A stretch of 57,946 bases of DNA from Candidatus Polarisedimenticolia bacterium (lineage in GTDB: Bacteria; Acidobacteriota; Polarisedimenticolia; Gp22-AA2; AA152). A program made the translations under genes and the position numbers. The notes below the pieces were generated by a model that saw nothing but the letters and a program-made list of their open reading frames with translations, was not told the origin of the DNA and did not search any database. Shown one piece after another: positions 49,087 to 57,112 of this stretch; within the stretch, counting starts at the first letter, position 1, and the number at the start of each line of letters is the position of its first letter. The stretch is from assembly GCA_035764505.1 (NCBI GenBank), contig DASTZC010000130.1, forward strand, positions 1-57,946, read 5' to 3'.

Positions 49087-50337
49087 ATGACTTGCCGGCT
49101 CGCGGCCCTCATGTGCCTCGTCGCGGCCCTGTTTCTCGGCGGCTGCTCGACACTCCATCCCGAACAGCGCAGCACCTACGCGCTGAGTGCCCCCATGGCA
49201 GTCGAAGACGCGGCGTTCCTGCGATCCCTGGACAACTTCGGCGGCACCATGGTGCAGGGAAACGACGCGCAGCTCCTGGAGAACGGCGACGGCGTCTTCC
49301 CGGCCATGCTGCGGGACATCGCCGAGGCGCGCTCCACCGTCAATCTGGAGACTTACATCTACATGGACGATGAGGCCGGCAGGCTGTTCGCCGATGCGCT
49401 GATGGCGGCGAGCCGGCGCGGGGTGCAGGTCCGGCTGATGCCCGACGCCCAGGGAAGCAAGCTGGGCAAGCTGCGCGACGAGCTGCTCGCGGCAGGTGTC
49501 ATCTGCAAGGACTACCGGCCGGCGCGGAGCCACGCTTATTACGGGCGCCGCACCCACCGCAAGCTGCTGGTGGTCGACGGGAGGATCGGCTATGCGGGCG
49601 GCTTCTGCATCGACCGGCGCTGGATGGGAAAAGCCCGGAACAAGGCGGAATGGCACGACAGCACCGCCCGCATCACCGGCCCGGTAGTTTCCCAGATGCA
49701 GGCGATCTTCGGGGAAGACTGGACCTACACCACCGGTGAGATCCTGGCCGGGGAGCGCTTCTATCCGAAGCTCGAGCCAGCCGGCGCCATGACGGCCCAC
49801 GCCATGAAGGCTTCCAAAGGCGATGCCTCGTCGCTCCCGAAGATGCTCTACTTCATGGCGATCGAGTCCTCCCGCAAGAGCATCCACATCCAGAACTCCT
49901 ATTTCCTTCCCGACGACCAGATCCGCGCTGCGCTCATCGCGGCGGCACGGCGCGGCGTCGAGGTCAAGGTGATGGTCCCCGGGCCCAACACCGACGTTCC
50001 CCCGGTCCGGATGGCCTCGCGGCACGATTACGGCGAGCTGCTGCAGGGGGGAGTTCGCATCTTCGAGTATCAGCCGACGATGATCCATTCCAAGACCCTG
50101 GTCGTGGACAGCCTCTTCTCGACCATCGGATCGATCAACCTGGATGCCCGCTCCATGTCCAAGAACGCAGAAGATGGCGTTTCGCTCTACGACCGCCGCT
50201 TCGCCGCCTCGGTCGAGGCGATGTTCCAGCGCGACCTGAAGGTCTGCCACGAGATCACCTTCGACGCCTGGAAGCATCGCGGCTTCACCGCGCGCTTCTT
50301 CGAGACCTTCTCCAGCTGGTTCGAGCCGCTGTACTGA
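49087..50337 (+). CDS. Phospholipase D-family lipoprotein (cardiolipin synthase-like)
   Basis: 416 residues. Lipoprotein signal with FLGGC (Cys20) and two HKD motifs: HRKLLVVDGRIGYAGG (about 158-173) and HSKTLVVDSLFSTIGS (about 338-353), the duplicated catalytic sites of phospholipase D and cardiolipin synthases. The enzyme would exchange or hydrolyse phospholipid head groups; the lipoprotein anchor suggests a periplasm-facing location. No ribosome site is evident before ATG 49087; a ttagct hexamer 7 bases upstream raises the option of a leaderless transcript. A weak promoter lies downstream for the next gene only. Confidence 0.9.
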   Translation: MTCRLAALMCLVAALFLGGCSTLHPEQRSTYALSAPMAVEDAAFLRSLDNFGGTMVQGNDAQLLENGDGVFPAMLRDIAEARSTVNLETYIYMDDEAGRLFADALMAASRRGVQVRLMPDAQGSKLGKLRDELLAAGVICKDYRPARSHAYYGRRTHRKLLVVDGRIGYAGGFCIDRRWMGKARNKAEWHDSTARITGPVVSQMQAIFGEDWTYTTGEILAGERFYPKLEPAGAMTAHAMKASKGDASSLPKMLYFMAIESSRKSIHIQNSYFLPDDQIRAALIAAARRGVEVKVMVPGPNTDVPPVRMASRHDYGELLQGGVRIFEYQPTMIHSKTLVVDSLFSTIGSINLDARSMSKNAEDGVSLYDRRFAASVEAMFQRDLKVCHEITFDAWKHRGFTARFFETFSSWFEPLY

Positions 50338-50534
50338 GCCGCGCCTGACGTCCGATACGCTTCCCCTACGTAATTCATGGTAAAGGCAGAGACCCAAGAA
50401 GTCGGCCGAATGACCGGGTTCGTGGTTTTCGACTCGTCCGGTCGGTTCCCATTGGCTAGACTTGCTGCAGAGCCTTATGTGCTGCGTGTCATCGTCTCAC
50501 AGCAGGCCGTTGGGACGTATCAAAGGAGAGTGCC

Positions 50535-51104
50535 ATGGCTGAGATTCAATGGCTGAAAGATGTGGAGGAAGGGCTGCAGGAAGCGAAGCGCTCGGGAAAG
50601 CCTGTGCTGCTCGACTTCAGCGCCGCCCCGATGTGAGGAGGGTGCGCTCGGCTGGAAGCCGAGGTCTACCCCGATTCCCGCGTCGTCGATGCAGTTTCCA
50701 CGCAGTTCGTGCCCATCAAAGTGCACATCAAAGAGCAGAAGCCTGTCTTCGACCGCTTCAACGCACACTGGACTCCTACCCAGCTGGTCCTCGATTCCGA
50801 CGGCGTGGAGCGCCACCGGATCGAGGGGTTCCTGCCGGCCGAGGACTTCCTCGCGCAGCTCAACCTGGGTGTGGGAAAGCTGCAGTTCCAGAAGGAGGAG
50901 TACGCCAAGGCGGAAGAGACGCTGCATACCGTGGCGGAGAGCTTCCCCAAAGCGGGAGCCGGGCCGGAGGCCTGCTACTGGGAGGGGGTGGCCGCCTACA
51001 AGAAGAGCAACGACGCCAAGTATCTGGCGATGGCGGCCAAGGCCCTGAAGCGCCGGTATCCCCGCAGCGAGTGGGCACGCAAGGCGACGGTCTGGAGTCA
51101 TTGA
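50535..51104 (+). CDS. Thioredoxin-fold protein with in-frame TGA: probable selenoprotein
   Basis: 189 residues if TGA at 50634-50636 is read as selenocysteine (residue 34). The frame is continuous from ATG 50535 to TGA 51102-51104. The motif reads AAPM-U-G-G-C, a U-x-x-C version of the thioredoxin CxxC, followed by a helix, the cis-proline loop HWTPTQLVLDSDG and a TPR-like C-terminal part. Without recoding the first ORF would be 33 residues and the fold would be broken. A hairpin just after the TGA fits a bacterial SECIS. AAAGGAGA precedes the start. No Sec machinery is in the window. Confidence 0.82.
50637..50672 (+). promoter_or_regulatory. Candidate bacterial SECIS element
   Basis: Directly after the recoded TGA: a lower stem GGGT/ACCC (50640-50643 with 50668-50671), an internal loop, an upper stem CTCGGC/GCCGAG (50647-50652 with 50658-50663) and a 5-base loop TGGAA. 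The apical loop begins 16 bases after the TGA and has G at its second position, as bacterial SECIS elements require. The SelB-recognised element must also encode the protein, which it does. Confidence 0.65.
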
Positions 51105-51123
51105 AACTAGAGCAATAAATACG

Positions 51124-51160
51124 AAGGCCGCCCTCGGAATCCCCCCCGAGGCCGGCCTTT
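51124..51160. terminator. Bidirectional terminator between convergent genes
   Basis: aaggccg.cctcgg pairs with ccgagg.cggcctt around an 8-base C-rich loop, followed by ttgtgtt on the plus strand and by a T-rich stretch on the minus strand. It serves the selenoprotein gene and the small basic gene at 51181-51378. Confidence 0.8.
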
Positions 51161-51180
51161 GTGTTGCTTGACGAACCGAG

Positions 51181-51378
51181 CTATGCGGCGCGGACCTTTC
51201 TCTGCAGCTTGCGATAGGCAGCCACCAGCTTTGCGTGCTTGCGCTTCGCGGCCGTCGCCTGCCGGCGCACCTTCTTCATCCGGGTCTGCATCTTCCTGAT
51301 CGACTTCGTCGTTCCGGTCGTGCGCGTCCCAGTCGTCGTGCGGGTCGTTCGCTTCGTCCTGCCGGTCTTCGTGGTCAT
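51181..51378 (-). CDS. Small, highly basic protein
   Basis: 65 residues with no acidic residues. Residues 2-30 are a low-complexity run of Thr, Arg and Lys; the rest (IRKMQTRMKKVRRQATAAKRK, then KLVAAYRKLQRKVRAA) is an amphipathic basic helix. The composition resembles histone-H1-like or nucleoid-binding tails, so DNA or RNA binding is plausible but unproven. ATG 51378 has GGAGG five bases ahead. It could also be a translation-related or coat-like peptide; no family assigned. Confidence 0.72.
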   Translation of the reverse strand: MTTKTGRTKRTTRTTTGTRTTGTTKSIRKMQTRMKKVRRQATAAKRKHAKLVAAYRKLQRKVRAA

Positions 51379-51706
51379 TTGCACCTCCGGCCCTCAACTT
51401 AGTGCCGCAAGTCACCCAAGTCCAGTATCGCCCGCAGAAAGACGGCGCTCCCGCCCTCGAGACCGTGCCGAGTCACGATTGGACACTGCACGCAGGGGTG
51501 AAACCTTCCGTCTCCCACCATTTGTGGAGGATCGCAAGGCGGGGCAAGCTTCCTATATTGTCGCTGCTGGCGCTTCCCGGGCCGGGGCAAAACTCGATAC
51601 GCGCCACCATCCATGTCACCTACCGCCTGAGCCTCCGGGCAGCGGCGTGGCTTTCCTGCAGGATTCGGGTCGCGAGCGAAGATTGCTTACGGTACCGGGC
51701 CGGCCC
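51379..51706. other. 328-base non-coding gap
   Basis: Between the basic peptide and the MerR/TPR gene. Only short open frames without ribosome sites occur; no tRNA-like fold, repeat or strong hairpin was recognised. Confidence 0.5.
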
Positions 51707-52528
51707 TTACGGGCGGTTCGTCGCGGTGAGCTTGCGGTATTCGGCCATGTGACGGATGGCGTCTTTGGGCTTTCCGAGCCCTTCGCACAGCAGGGCCAGG
51801 TTGTAGTGACAGTCGGCAAACCCGGGGTCGGTGCGCAGCGCCGCTTCGTACGATTCCAGCGCCTCGCGCTTGCGGCCCAGGTCATCCAGCAGGACCCCCA
51901 GGTTGTACAGGAGCACCGGGTCGCTCCCGCCGGCGCGCAGCGCCGCGCGGTAGACGCTCTCGGCCTGCTCGAGCCGCCCCATCTCATGGAGCAGGCACCC
52001 GAGGTTGATGCGTGCCTCGACGTGGCCCGGGTCGGCCGCTATCGCCTGCTCGTAAGCCTCGCGGGCGCGCTCCCGATCCTGGGACTCGAGGGCGGCGCCG
52101 TGCTCGTACCAGTCCTCGGCGCCGGCGGCGGCCGGGACGTCGGGCCGCTCCAGAATGCTCAGCGAGCCGTCGGCGGGATTGCCTTCGAAGGCCAGCAGGT
52201 ATTGTCCCGACTCGGCCTGCCAGCTGCGCGAGCCCTCCTTCACCACGACGCTGTCGGATAGGGCCGCGATGCTGAGGCCCGAGAGCGGCATCGATTCGGG
52301 AAGGTGGCGGCGGAGCTCCCGGACCGAGCGGGTGATCCGCTTGCGCGGCACCTTGGCCGCCGCGAGAGCCTGCGCGGTCCGCAGCACGATCAGGTCCTGG
52401 AAGGAGAATCTCCAGGCGTTGCGCGGTCCGCGCGCCGGGGAGACGAACCCCGCCTCGACCAGCGCCCGGATGGCGCTGCGCGGCATGTGGACCAGCTTCT
52501 CGACTTCGCGGACGCTGTAGCCGTTCAC
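51707..52528 (-). CDS. MerR-like regulator with C-terminal TPR repeats
   Basis: 273 residues. N-terminal MerR-type winged helix-turn-helix (YSVREVEKLVHMPRSAIRALVEAG, then FSFQDLIVLRTAQALAAAKVP, 1-75), a middle domain (to about 135) and three to four TPR units (EHGAALESQDRERAREAYEQAI, INLGCLLHEMGRLEQAESVYRAAL, YNLGVLLDDLGRKREALESYEAAL). The start is GTG. It sits 9 bases after ku and is co-directional with ligD and ku, so it may control or respond to end joining. Target promoters are unknown. Confidence 0.87.
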   Translation of the reverse strand: MNGYSVREVEKLVHMPRSAIRALVEAGFVSPARGPRNAWRFSFQDLIVLRTAQALAAAKVPRKRITRSVRELRRHLPESMPLSGLSIAALSDSVVVKEGSRSWQAESGQYLLAFEGNPADGSLSILERPDVPAAAGAEDWYEHGAALESQDRERAREAYEQAIAADPGHVEARINLGCLLHEMGRLEQAESVYRAALRAGGSDPVLLYNLGVLLDDLGRKREALESYEAALRTDPGFADCHYNLALLCEGLGKPKDAIRHMAEYRKLTATNRP

Positions 52529-52537
52529 GGCGTCGCC

Positions 52538-53416
52538 CTATTTTTTGGCGCTCTTTTTCGTGGCAGCTCCCGCCGCCTCCCGGGCGCGTCTCGGGGGCTT
52601 GCGCCCTTCGGCTGCCTCGGCCGGCTCCTGCGCCTTGGTGGGGGCCTTGCGCTCCAGGCTGGCGCGCAGCGCTTCCATCAGATCGATGACCTGGCCGCCG
52701 CCCTCGGGGACCTCGGCCATGGTGATCTCCTGCCCCTCCACTTTCTGCTGCACCGCCGTCTCGATGCGGGAGCGCACCTCGTCGACGTAGGGGGCGGGAT
52801 CGAACTTGTCGGAGGCCTGCTGCTCGATCAGCAGCTTGGCGAGCTTGAGCTCCGCGTCCTTGACGTCGGTCTTCGGGATCTCGATCTCCCGGATGGATCG
52901 CACCTCACCGGCGTAGAGGAGCTGCTGCATGACCAATCCGTCCTCGACCGGGCGGATCATGATGATGTACTGCTTGCCGCGCGCCGCCCAGCGCCCGATG
53001 GCGCAGCGGTTCGACTCGCGCAGCGCCTGGGTGAGCAGCGCGTAGGGCTTGGCGCCTCCTTTGTCGGGGGCGAGGTAGTAGGCCTTGTCGAAGTAGACCG
53101 GATCGATCGATTCGATCGGCACGAACTCGGTGATGTCGGCGCTGTGCGTCCCCGCCTCCTCCATCGCCTTGAGCTCCTCCGGCGTGAACATGACGTACTG
53201 GTCCTTGGCGAACTCGTACCCCTTGACCATCTCGTCCCGCGAGACCGGCACCTCCTCCTTGGCGCAGAAGTACTGCTGCTTGAGCCGCGACCCACACCCC
53301 TTGTGCAGCAGGTTGAAGGAGATCGCGTGGCTGGACTCGGTGGCGGAGTAGAGCTTCACCGGGATCGACACGAGCCCGAAGGATACGGTTAAGGACGCGA
53401 TTGACCGTGGTGCCAT
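52538..53416 (-). CDS. ku: Ku DNA-end-binding protein
   Basis: 292 residues: the bacterial Ku core (ASLTVSFGLVSIPVKLYSAT through the bridge region to about 250) and a lysine/alanine-rich tail, typical of non-homologous end-joining Ku. It binds broken DNA ends and recruits LigD. GGAGG sits ahead of ATG 53416. The gene is 16 bases after ligD; ligD, ku and the MerR/TPR gene form an operon. Confidence 0.96.
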   Translation of the reverse strand: MAPRSIASLTVSFGLVSIPVKLYSATESSHAISFNLLHKGCGSRLKQQYFCAKEEVPVSRDEMVKGYEFAKDQYVMFTPEELKAMEEAGTHSADITEFVPIESIDPVYFDKAYYLAPDKGGAKPYALLTQALRESNRCAIGRWAARGKQYIIMIRPVEDGLVMQQLLYAGEVRSIREIEIPKTDVKDAELKLAKLLIEQQASDKFDPAPYVDEVRSRIETAVQQKVEGQEITMAEVPEGGGQVIDLMEALRASLERKAPTKAQEPAEAAEGRKPPRRAREAAGAATKKSAKK

Positions 53417-53432
53417 GCTTCCCTCCGGTTGT

Positions 53433-56186
53433 TCAGGTGGCGCGGTTGAGCAGGCGCTCGAGATCCTGTTTGCGGTTCAGGACGTCGCTCCATCGGTCCC
53501 CGTTGGCGGCGAGGCGCTCGGCGACGTTGGTGATCCGGAAATCGAGAGGGTGCGCGATAGCCAGCTCCTCCCAGGTCAGCGGCATGGAGACGGGAGCTCC
53601 GGGTGCGCCGCGCGGCGAGTAGGCCACGTTCAGCGTCTTGCCGCGGGCGTTCATATTATAGTCGAAGAAAATCTTGCCGGTCCGCCGGGGCACGCTCCAT
53701 TCCATCGTGATGTCCTTCGGATGCCGCCGCATCAGGTGCCGACCGACGATCTCGCACAGCTCGCGGGCCTTGTCGAAGCCGATGGAGCGGCGAATCGGCA
53801 CGAAGACGTGCAGCCCGGTCTTGCCCGAGGTCTTCACCACCGGCTCCAGCGACATTCCCTGCAGCAGCTCGCGCAGGTGGAAGGCGACCTCCTTCCCCTT
53901 CTCGAAGGCGACGTTATTCAGCTCCGGCTCGTCTCCCGGCGCCTCTTTGCCCGAATAGATGTAGGGGTCGAGATCGAAGACCAGGTAATCGGGGCAATCC
54001 AGGATCGATCCCTCCAGCGCCTCGAGCGACGAGGCATAATCGGTCCCCTGCACGACGGCGTCTTCTCCCAGGCAGGCGCGCGAGTGCCAGACGTGGTACT
54101 CCAGGGTCCCCGACTGCGCCAGCCAGAGCAGCGTCGGGAAGTTGTTGCACAGCAGGTAGGCGTGCTGCTCCTCTTTGTGGGACGAGAAGACGGTGATCGT
54201 CTCGACGAAGGGGGGCCGTTCCTGCTCCCAGTGCTTCTGGAAGAAGCGCTGACCATGGATCCCCTCGGGCATGCGGATCATGGTGAGGGGACGGTCCTTG
54301 AGGTGCGGCAGGATGCAAGGCGACACCCGAGCCAGGTAGCGCAGCAGGTCGCGCTTGGTCAGAGCGGGCTGGTGCAGCGCCTCGTTGGCCGGCCAGTAGA
54401 CCCGGTCCAGGTTGGTGAGCCGGATGCGATGCGGCCCCACCGCCAGGGGAAAGTCCTTGCGGGAGGCATCGAGCTGCGCCACCACCTCCCCGATTTCATC
54501 CGAAGGCGCGGCCGATGCGGCGGGTGGCACCGTCGCGCGCGCCGGCCGGGCCTTGCGCAGGTCGCGCGCCGACAGATCGTCGCGCAGCCTCAGGAAGACC
54601 GGGGCGCGCAGGTGGCCGTCTTCGGTCCAGCTGTGGAACTTCACCTCGGCCACCAGCTCGGGCTTCACCCAGATTGTCGGATTGGTCAGCTCCGGCTCTT
54701 CGGCAAACGGGCAGTCGTCCTGGCGCAGCGGCTCGAGCCTCTCTTTCATCTGCGCCAGCGAGCGCTCGTCGAAGCCCGAGCCCACATGCGAGGCGAATCG
54801 CAGCTTCCCTTTTTCCCAGGTCCCGACCAGGATCGCCCCCAGGCTCTCGCGCGAGCCCTTCCCCCGGGTGTAGCCGCCGATGACGAAATCGACGCTCTGG
54901 GTCGGCTTGACCTTGAGCCACTGGTCGGAGCGCTTGCCGGGCTGGTAGCGGCTGGAGATGCGCTTGCCGACTACTCCCTCGAAGCCGGCGGCTTGCGCCG
55001 CCTCGCTCAGCGCCACGCCGTCCTCCGAGGCATGCACCAGCTGCACGCGCGGCGTGGGGAGCAGGCATTGCGACAGGTAGCGCCGCCGCTCGTGGTAGGG
55101 GCGCGAGGTCAGTCCGATGCCGGCGAAATGCAGCAGGTCGAAACAGAAATAGACCACCGGCACGCTCTGCTCGGCCGCCGCCAGGTCGCGCGGCGATTTC
55201 ACCTGGACCCGGTTCTGCAGCGCGTTGAAGGAAGGCCTGCCGTCAGCGTCGAAGGCCACGATTTCGCCGTCCAGGATCATCCCGGACACTGCCTGAGAGC
55301 CCAGCTCTTCCACCAGGCCCGGGAAGCAGGGGACCAGCTCCAGGCCGCGCCGGGAGCGCAGGCTGACTTTCTTACCGTCGATGAAGGCGAGCACGCGGTA
55401 GCCGTCCAGCTTCGGCTCCCACATCCAGTCGGGCCGATTGAAGGCCGCTTCGCCGATTTCGGCGTGCATCGGCTCGAGCTTCGCCGGCATCGGCTCGACC
55501 TCTCCCGTGGGAACGAGGCGCTCCGCCGGCATGCGCCGCGCCGGCACGACCTTCATCGCCTCCACCGGCGCGCCGCACAGGACCGAGCGGTTCTGTGCGG
55601 TGACGTCCCGCGTGGTGACGAAGCGGTCCTTGTGCTTGATCAGCAGCCAGCTCTTCGCCTCCTTGGTGCGCACCAAGGCGAACGATCCCTTCACCTTCTC
55701 GCCGCGCAGCAGAAAGCTGAGCTTCCCCTGGTCGATCCCTTCGCGCACCTGCTTCTCCGCCTCCGGCCGGTCGTGGAACCAGGTCTTCTGCCCCTCGTCG
55801 GGAGAATATAGGCCGCAATCCCAGACAATCACCTCTCCGGACCCGTATTGACCCGGGGGAATGACCCCTTCGAAGGAAGCGTAGTCATAAGGGTGATCTT
55901 CGACGTGGACGGCGAGGCGTTTTTCGGTAGGATCCAGCGACGGTCCCTTGGGGACGGCCCATGATTTCAGGACCCCGTCGCACTCGAGGCGCAGATCGTA
56001 GTGCAGCGCCCGGGCTGAATGCTGCTGGATCACGAACATGAGCGGGCCGCTTCCCTTTCCGGTGAGGGCCGGTCCCGGCTCGGGGGTGGCCGTGAAGACC
56101 CGCTTGGCGGAGTACTCCCCCAGCGGAGTACCGGTCGGCGCGGGGGCAGGCTTTTTGCTCTTGTCCTTGGGCGGTCGATCGGCCAG
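53433..56186 (-). CDS. ligD: LigD: multifunctional NHEJ DNA ligase (phosphoesterase-ligase-polymerase)
   Basis: 917 residues if it starts at the non-ATG codon CTG 56186. Domains in order: 3'-phosphoesterase (motif FVIQQHSARALHYDLRLE), ATP ligase with motif I EPKLDGYR, and polymerase with FDLDP and HLMRRHPKD. The conserved family start (LGEYSAKRVFTATPEP) lies upstream of the first ATG (56039), so the ATG alone would cut off 49 conserved residues. No ATG, GTG or TTG exists in frame there; AAGGAGG precedes CTG 56186. It repairs ends with Ku, adding nucleotides and sealing. Confidence 0.93.
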   Translation of the reverse strand: MADRPPKDKSKKPAPAPTGTPLGEYSAKRVFTATPEPGPALTGKGSGPLMFVIQQHSARALHYDLRLECDGVLKSWAVPKGPSLDPTEKRLAVHVEDHPYDYASFEGVIPPGQYGSGEVIVWDCGLYSPDEGQKTWFHDRPEAEKQVREGIDQGKLSFLLRGEKVKGSFALVRTKEAKSWLLIKHKDRFVTTRDVTAQNRSVLCGAPVEAMKVVPARRMPAERLVPTGEVEPMPAKLEPMHAEIGEAAFNRPDWMWEPKLDGYRVLAFIDGKKVSLRSRRGLELVPCFPGLVEELGSQAVSGMILDGEIVAFDADGRPSFNALQNRVQVKSPRDLAAAEQSVPVVYFCFDLLHFAGIGLTSRPYHERRRYLSQCLLPTPRVQLVHASEDGVALSEAAQAAGFEGVVGKRISSRYQPGKRSDQWLKVKPTQSVDFVIGGYTRGKGSRESLGAILVGTWEKGKLRFASHVGSGFDERSLAQMKERLEPLRQDDCPFAEEPELTNPTIWVKPELVAEVKFHSWTEDGHLRAPVFLRLRDDLSARDLRKARPARATVPPAASAAPSDEIGEVVAQLDASRKDFPLAVGPHRIRLTNLDRVYWPANEALHQPALTKRDLLRYLARVSPCILPHLKDRPLTMIRMPEGIHGQRFFQKHWEQERPPFVETITVFSSHKEEQHAYLLCNNFPTLLWLAQSGTLEYHVWHSRACLGEDAVVQGTDYASSLEALEGSILDCPDYLVFDLDPYIYSGKEAPGDEPELNNVAFEKGKEVAFHLRELLQGMSLEPVVKTSGKTGLHVFVPIRRSIGFDKARELCEIVGRHLMRRHPKDITMEWSVPRRTGKIFFDYNMNARGKTLNVAYSPRGAPGAPVSMPLTWEELAIAHPLDFRITNVAERLAANGDRWSDVLNRKQDLERLLNRAT

Positions 56187-56257
56187 GATGCCTCCTTGAC
56201 CTGGCGGTGTTGCACCTCTTGAGCGATGAGCGAGGGTGCCGAGCGGAGCCGGAAAAC

Positions 56258-56971
56258 GTGCAAATGCTAGCAGGAACCAGCGGCTATTCCTACAAGGAGT
56301 GGGTCGGCCACTTCTATCCCGAAAAGCTGCCGGCAGACCAGATGCTGCGCTATTACGCCGGCCGCTTCCCGACGGTCGAGATCAACAACACCTTCTACCG
56401 CATGCCGCCCGAATCGCTGCTCGAGCGCTGGGCCGGCGAGGTGCCCGACAGTTTCGCCTTCACACTGAAGGCGCCGCGGCGCATCACCCACATGAAGCAG
56501 CTGAACCTGGCCGGTCCTTCCGTCGGGGAGTTCACGAAGCGGGCGGAGATCCTGGGAGACAAGCTCGGGGTGCTGCTGTTCCAGCTGCCTCCTTATATGA
56601 AGAAGGACGTGGCGCGGCTGCGCGACCTGCTCGGCGCGCTCCCCCGCGGGCGGCGGGCAGCGCTCGAGTTCCGCCACGATTCCTGGCAGGACGACGAGGT
56701 CTACAAGACGCTGGAGGAGCACGGCGCCGCCCTGTGCGTCGCCGACACCGACGAGGGGGACACTCCTTTCGTCCGCACGTCGGAGTTCGCCTACCTGCGG
56801 CTACGCCGCACTCACTACGACGAAAAGGGCCTGCGCGGCTGGGTCGAGCGCCTCGGCGCGGAGAAGCTGGAGCGCGCCTACGTTTACTTCAAGCACGAGG
56901 ACGAGGGGCTCGCCACCCGGTTCGCGGACCACCTCACGCAGCTTTGGCGGGCCGAGAGCCAAGCGAGGTAG
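56258..56971 (+). CDS. DUF72 family protein
   Basis: 237 residues: the DUF72 pattern GTSGYSYKEWVGHFYPEKLP, NNTFYRMP, FAFTLKAPRRITH, LLFQLPP and the final YVYFKHEDEG. The family adopts a TIM-barrel-like fold and its function is unknown. The frame opens earlier (56207), but the DUF72 sequence begins near 56264; GTG 56258 has GGAG about nine bases ahead and is preferred. It is divergent from ligD with only about 71 bases between starts. Confidence 0.88.
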   Translation: MQMLAGTSGYSYKEWVGHFYPEKLPADQMLRYYAGRFPTVEINNTFYRMPPESLLERWAGEVPDSFAFTLKAPRRITHMKQLNLAGPSVGEFTKRAEILGDKLGVLLFQLPPYMKKDVARLRDLLGALPRGRRAALEFRHDSWQDDEVYKTLEEHGAALCVADTDEGDTPFVRTSEFAYLRLRRTHYDEKGLRGWVERLGAEKLERAYVYFKHEDEGLATRFADHLTQLWRAESQAR

Positions 56972-57112
56972 CACCGCACGTCCCCCTCGCAGGCAATCCT
57001 GGGCGAATCCCCTTGACGGTTCATAGCGAGGGTGCCAGACTGACCCATCCAGAGACGATGACGGCTGTGATGCTCGATGGCGTTGCTCTCGATCGGGCGA
57101 AGGAGGTGAACC

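Noticed and set aside
50637-50641. GGAGG just after the TGA, which might drive re-initiation of a separate downstream ORF
   Set aside because: No start codon follows at suitable spacing in frame, and the fold of the thioredoxin domain spans the TGA. Recoding explains both parts better.
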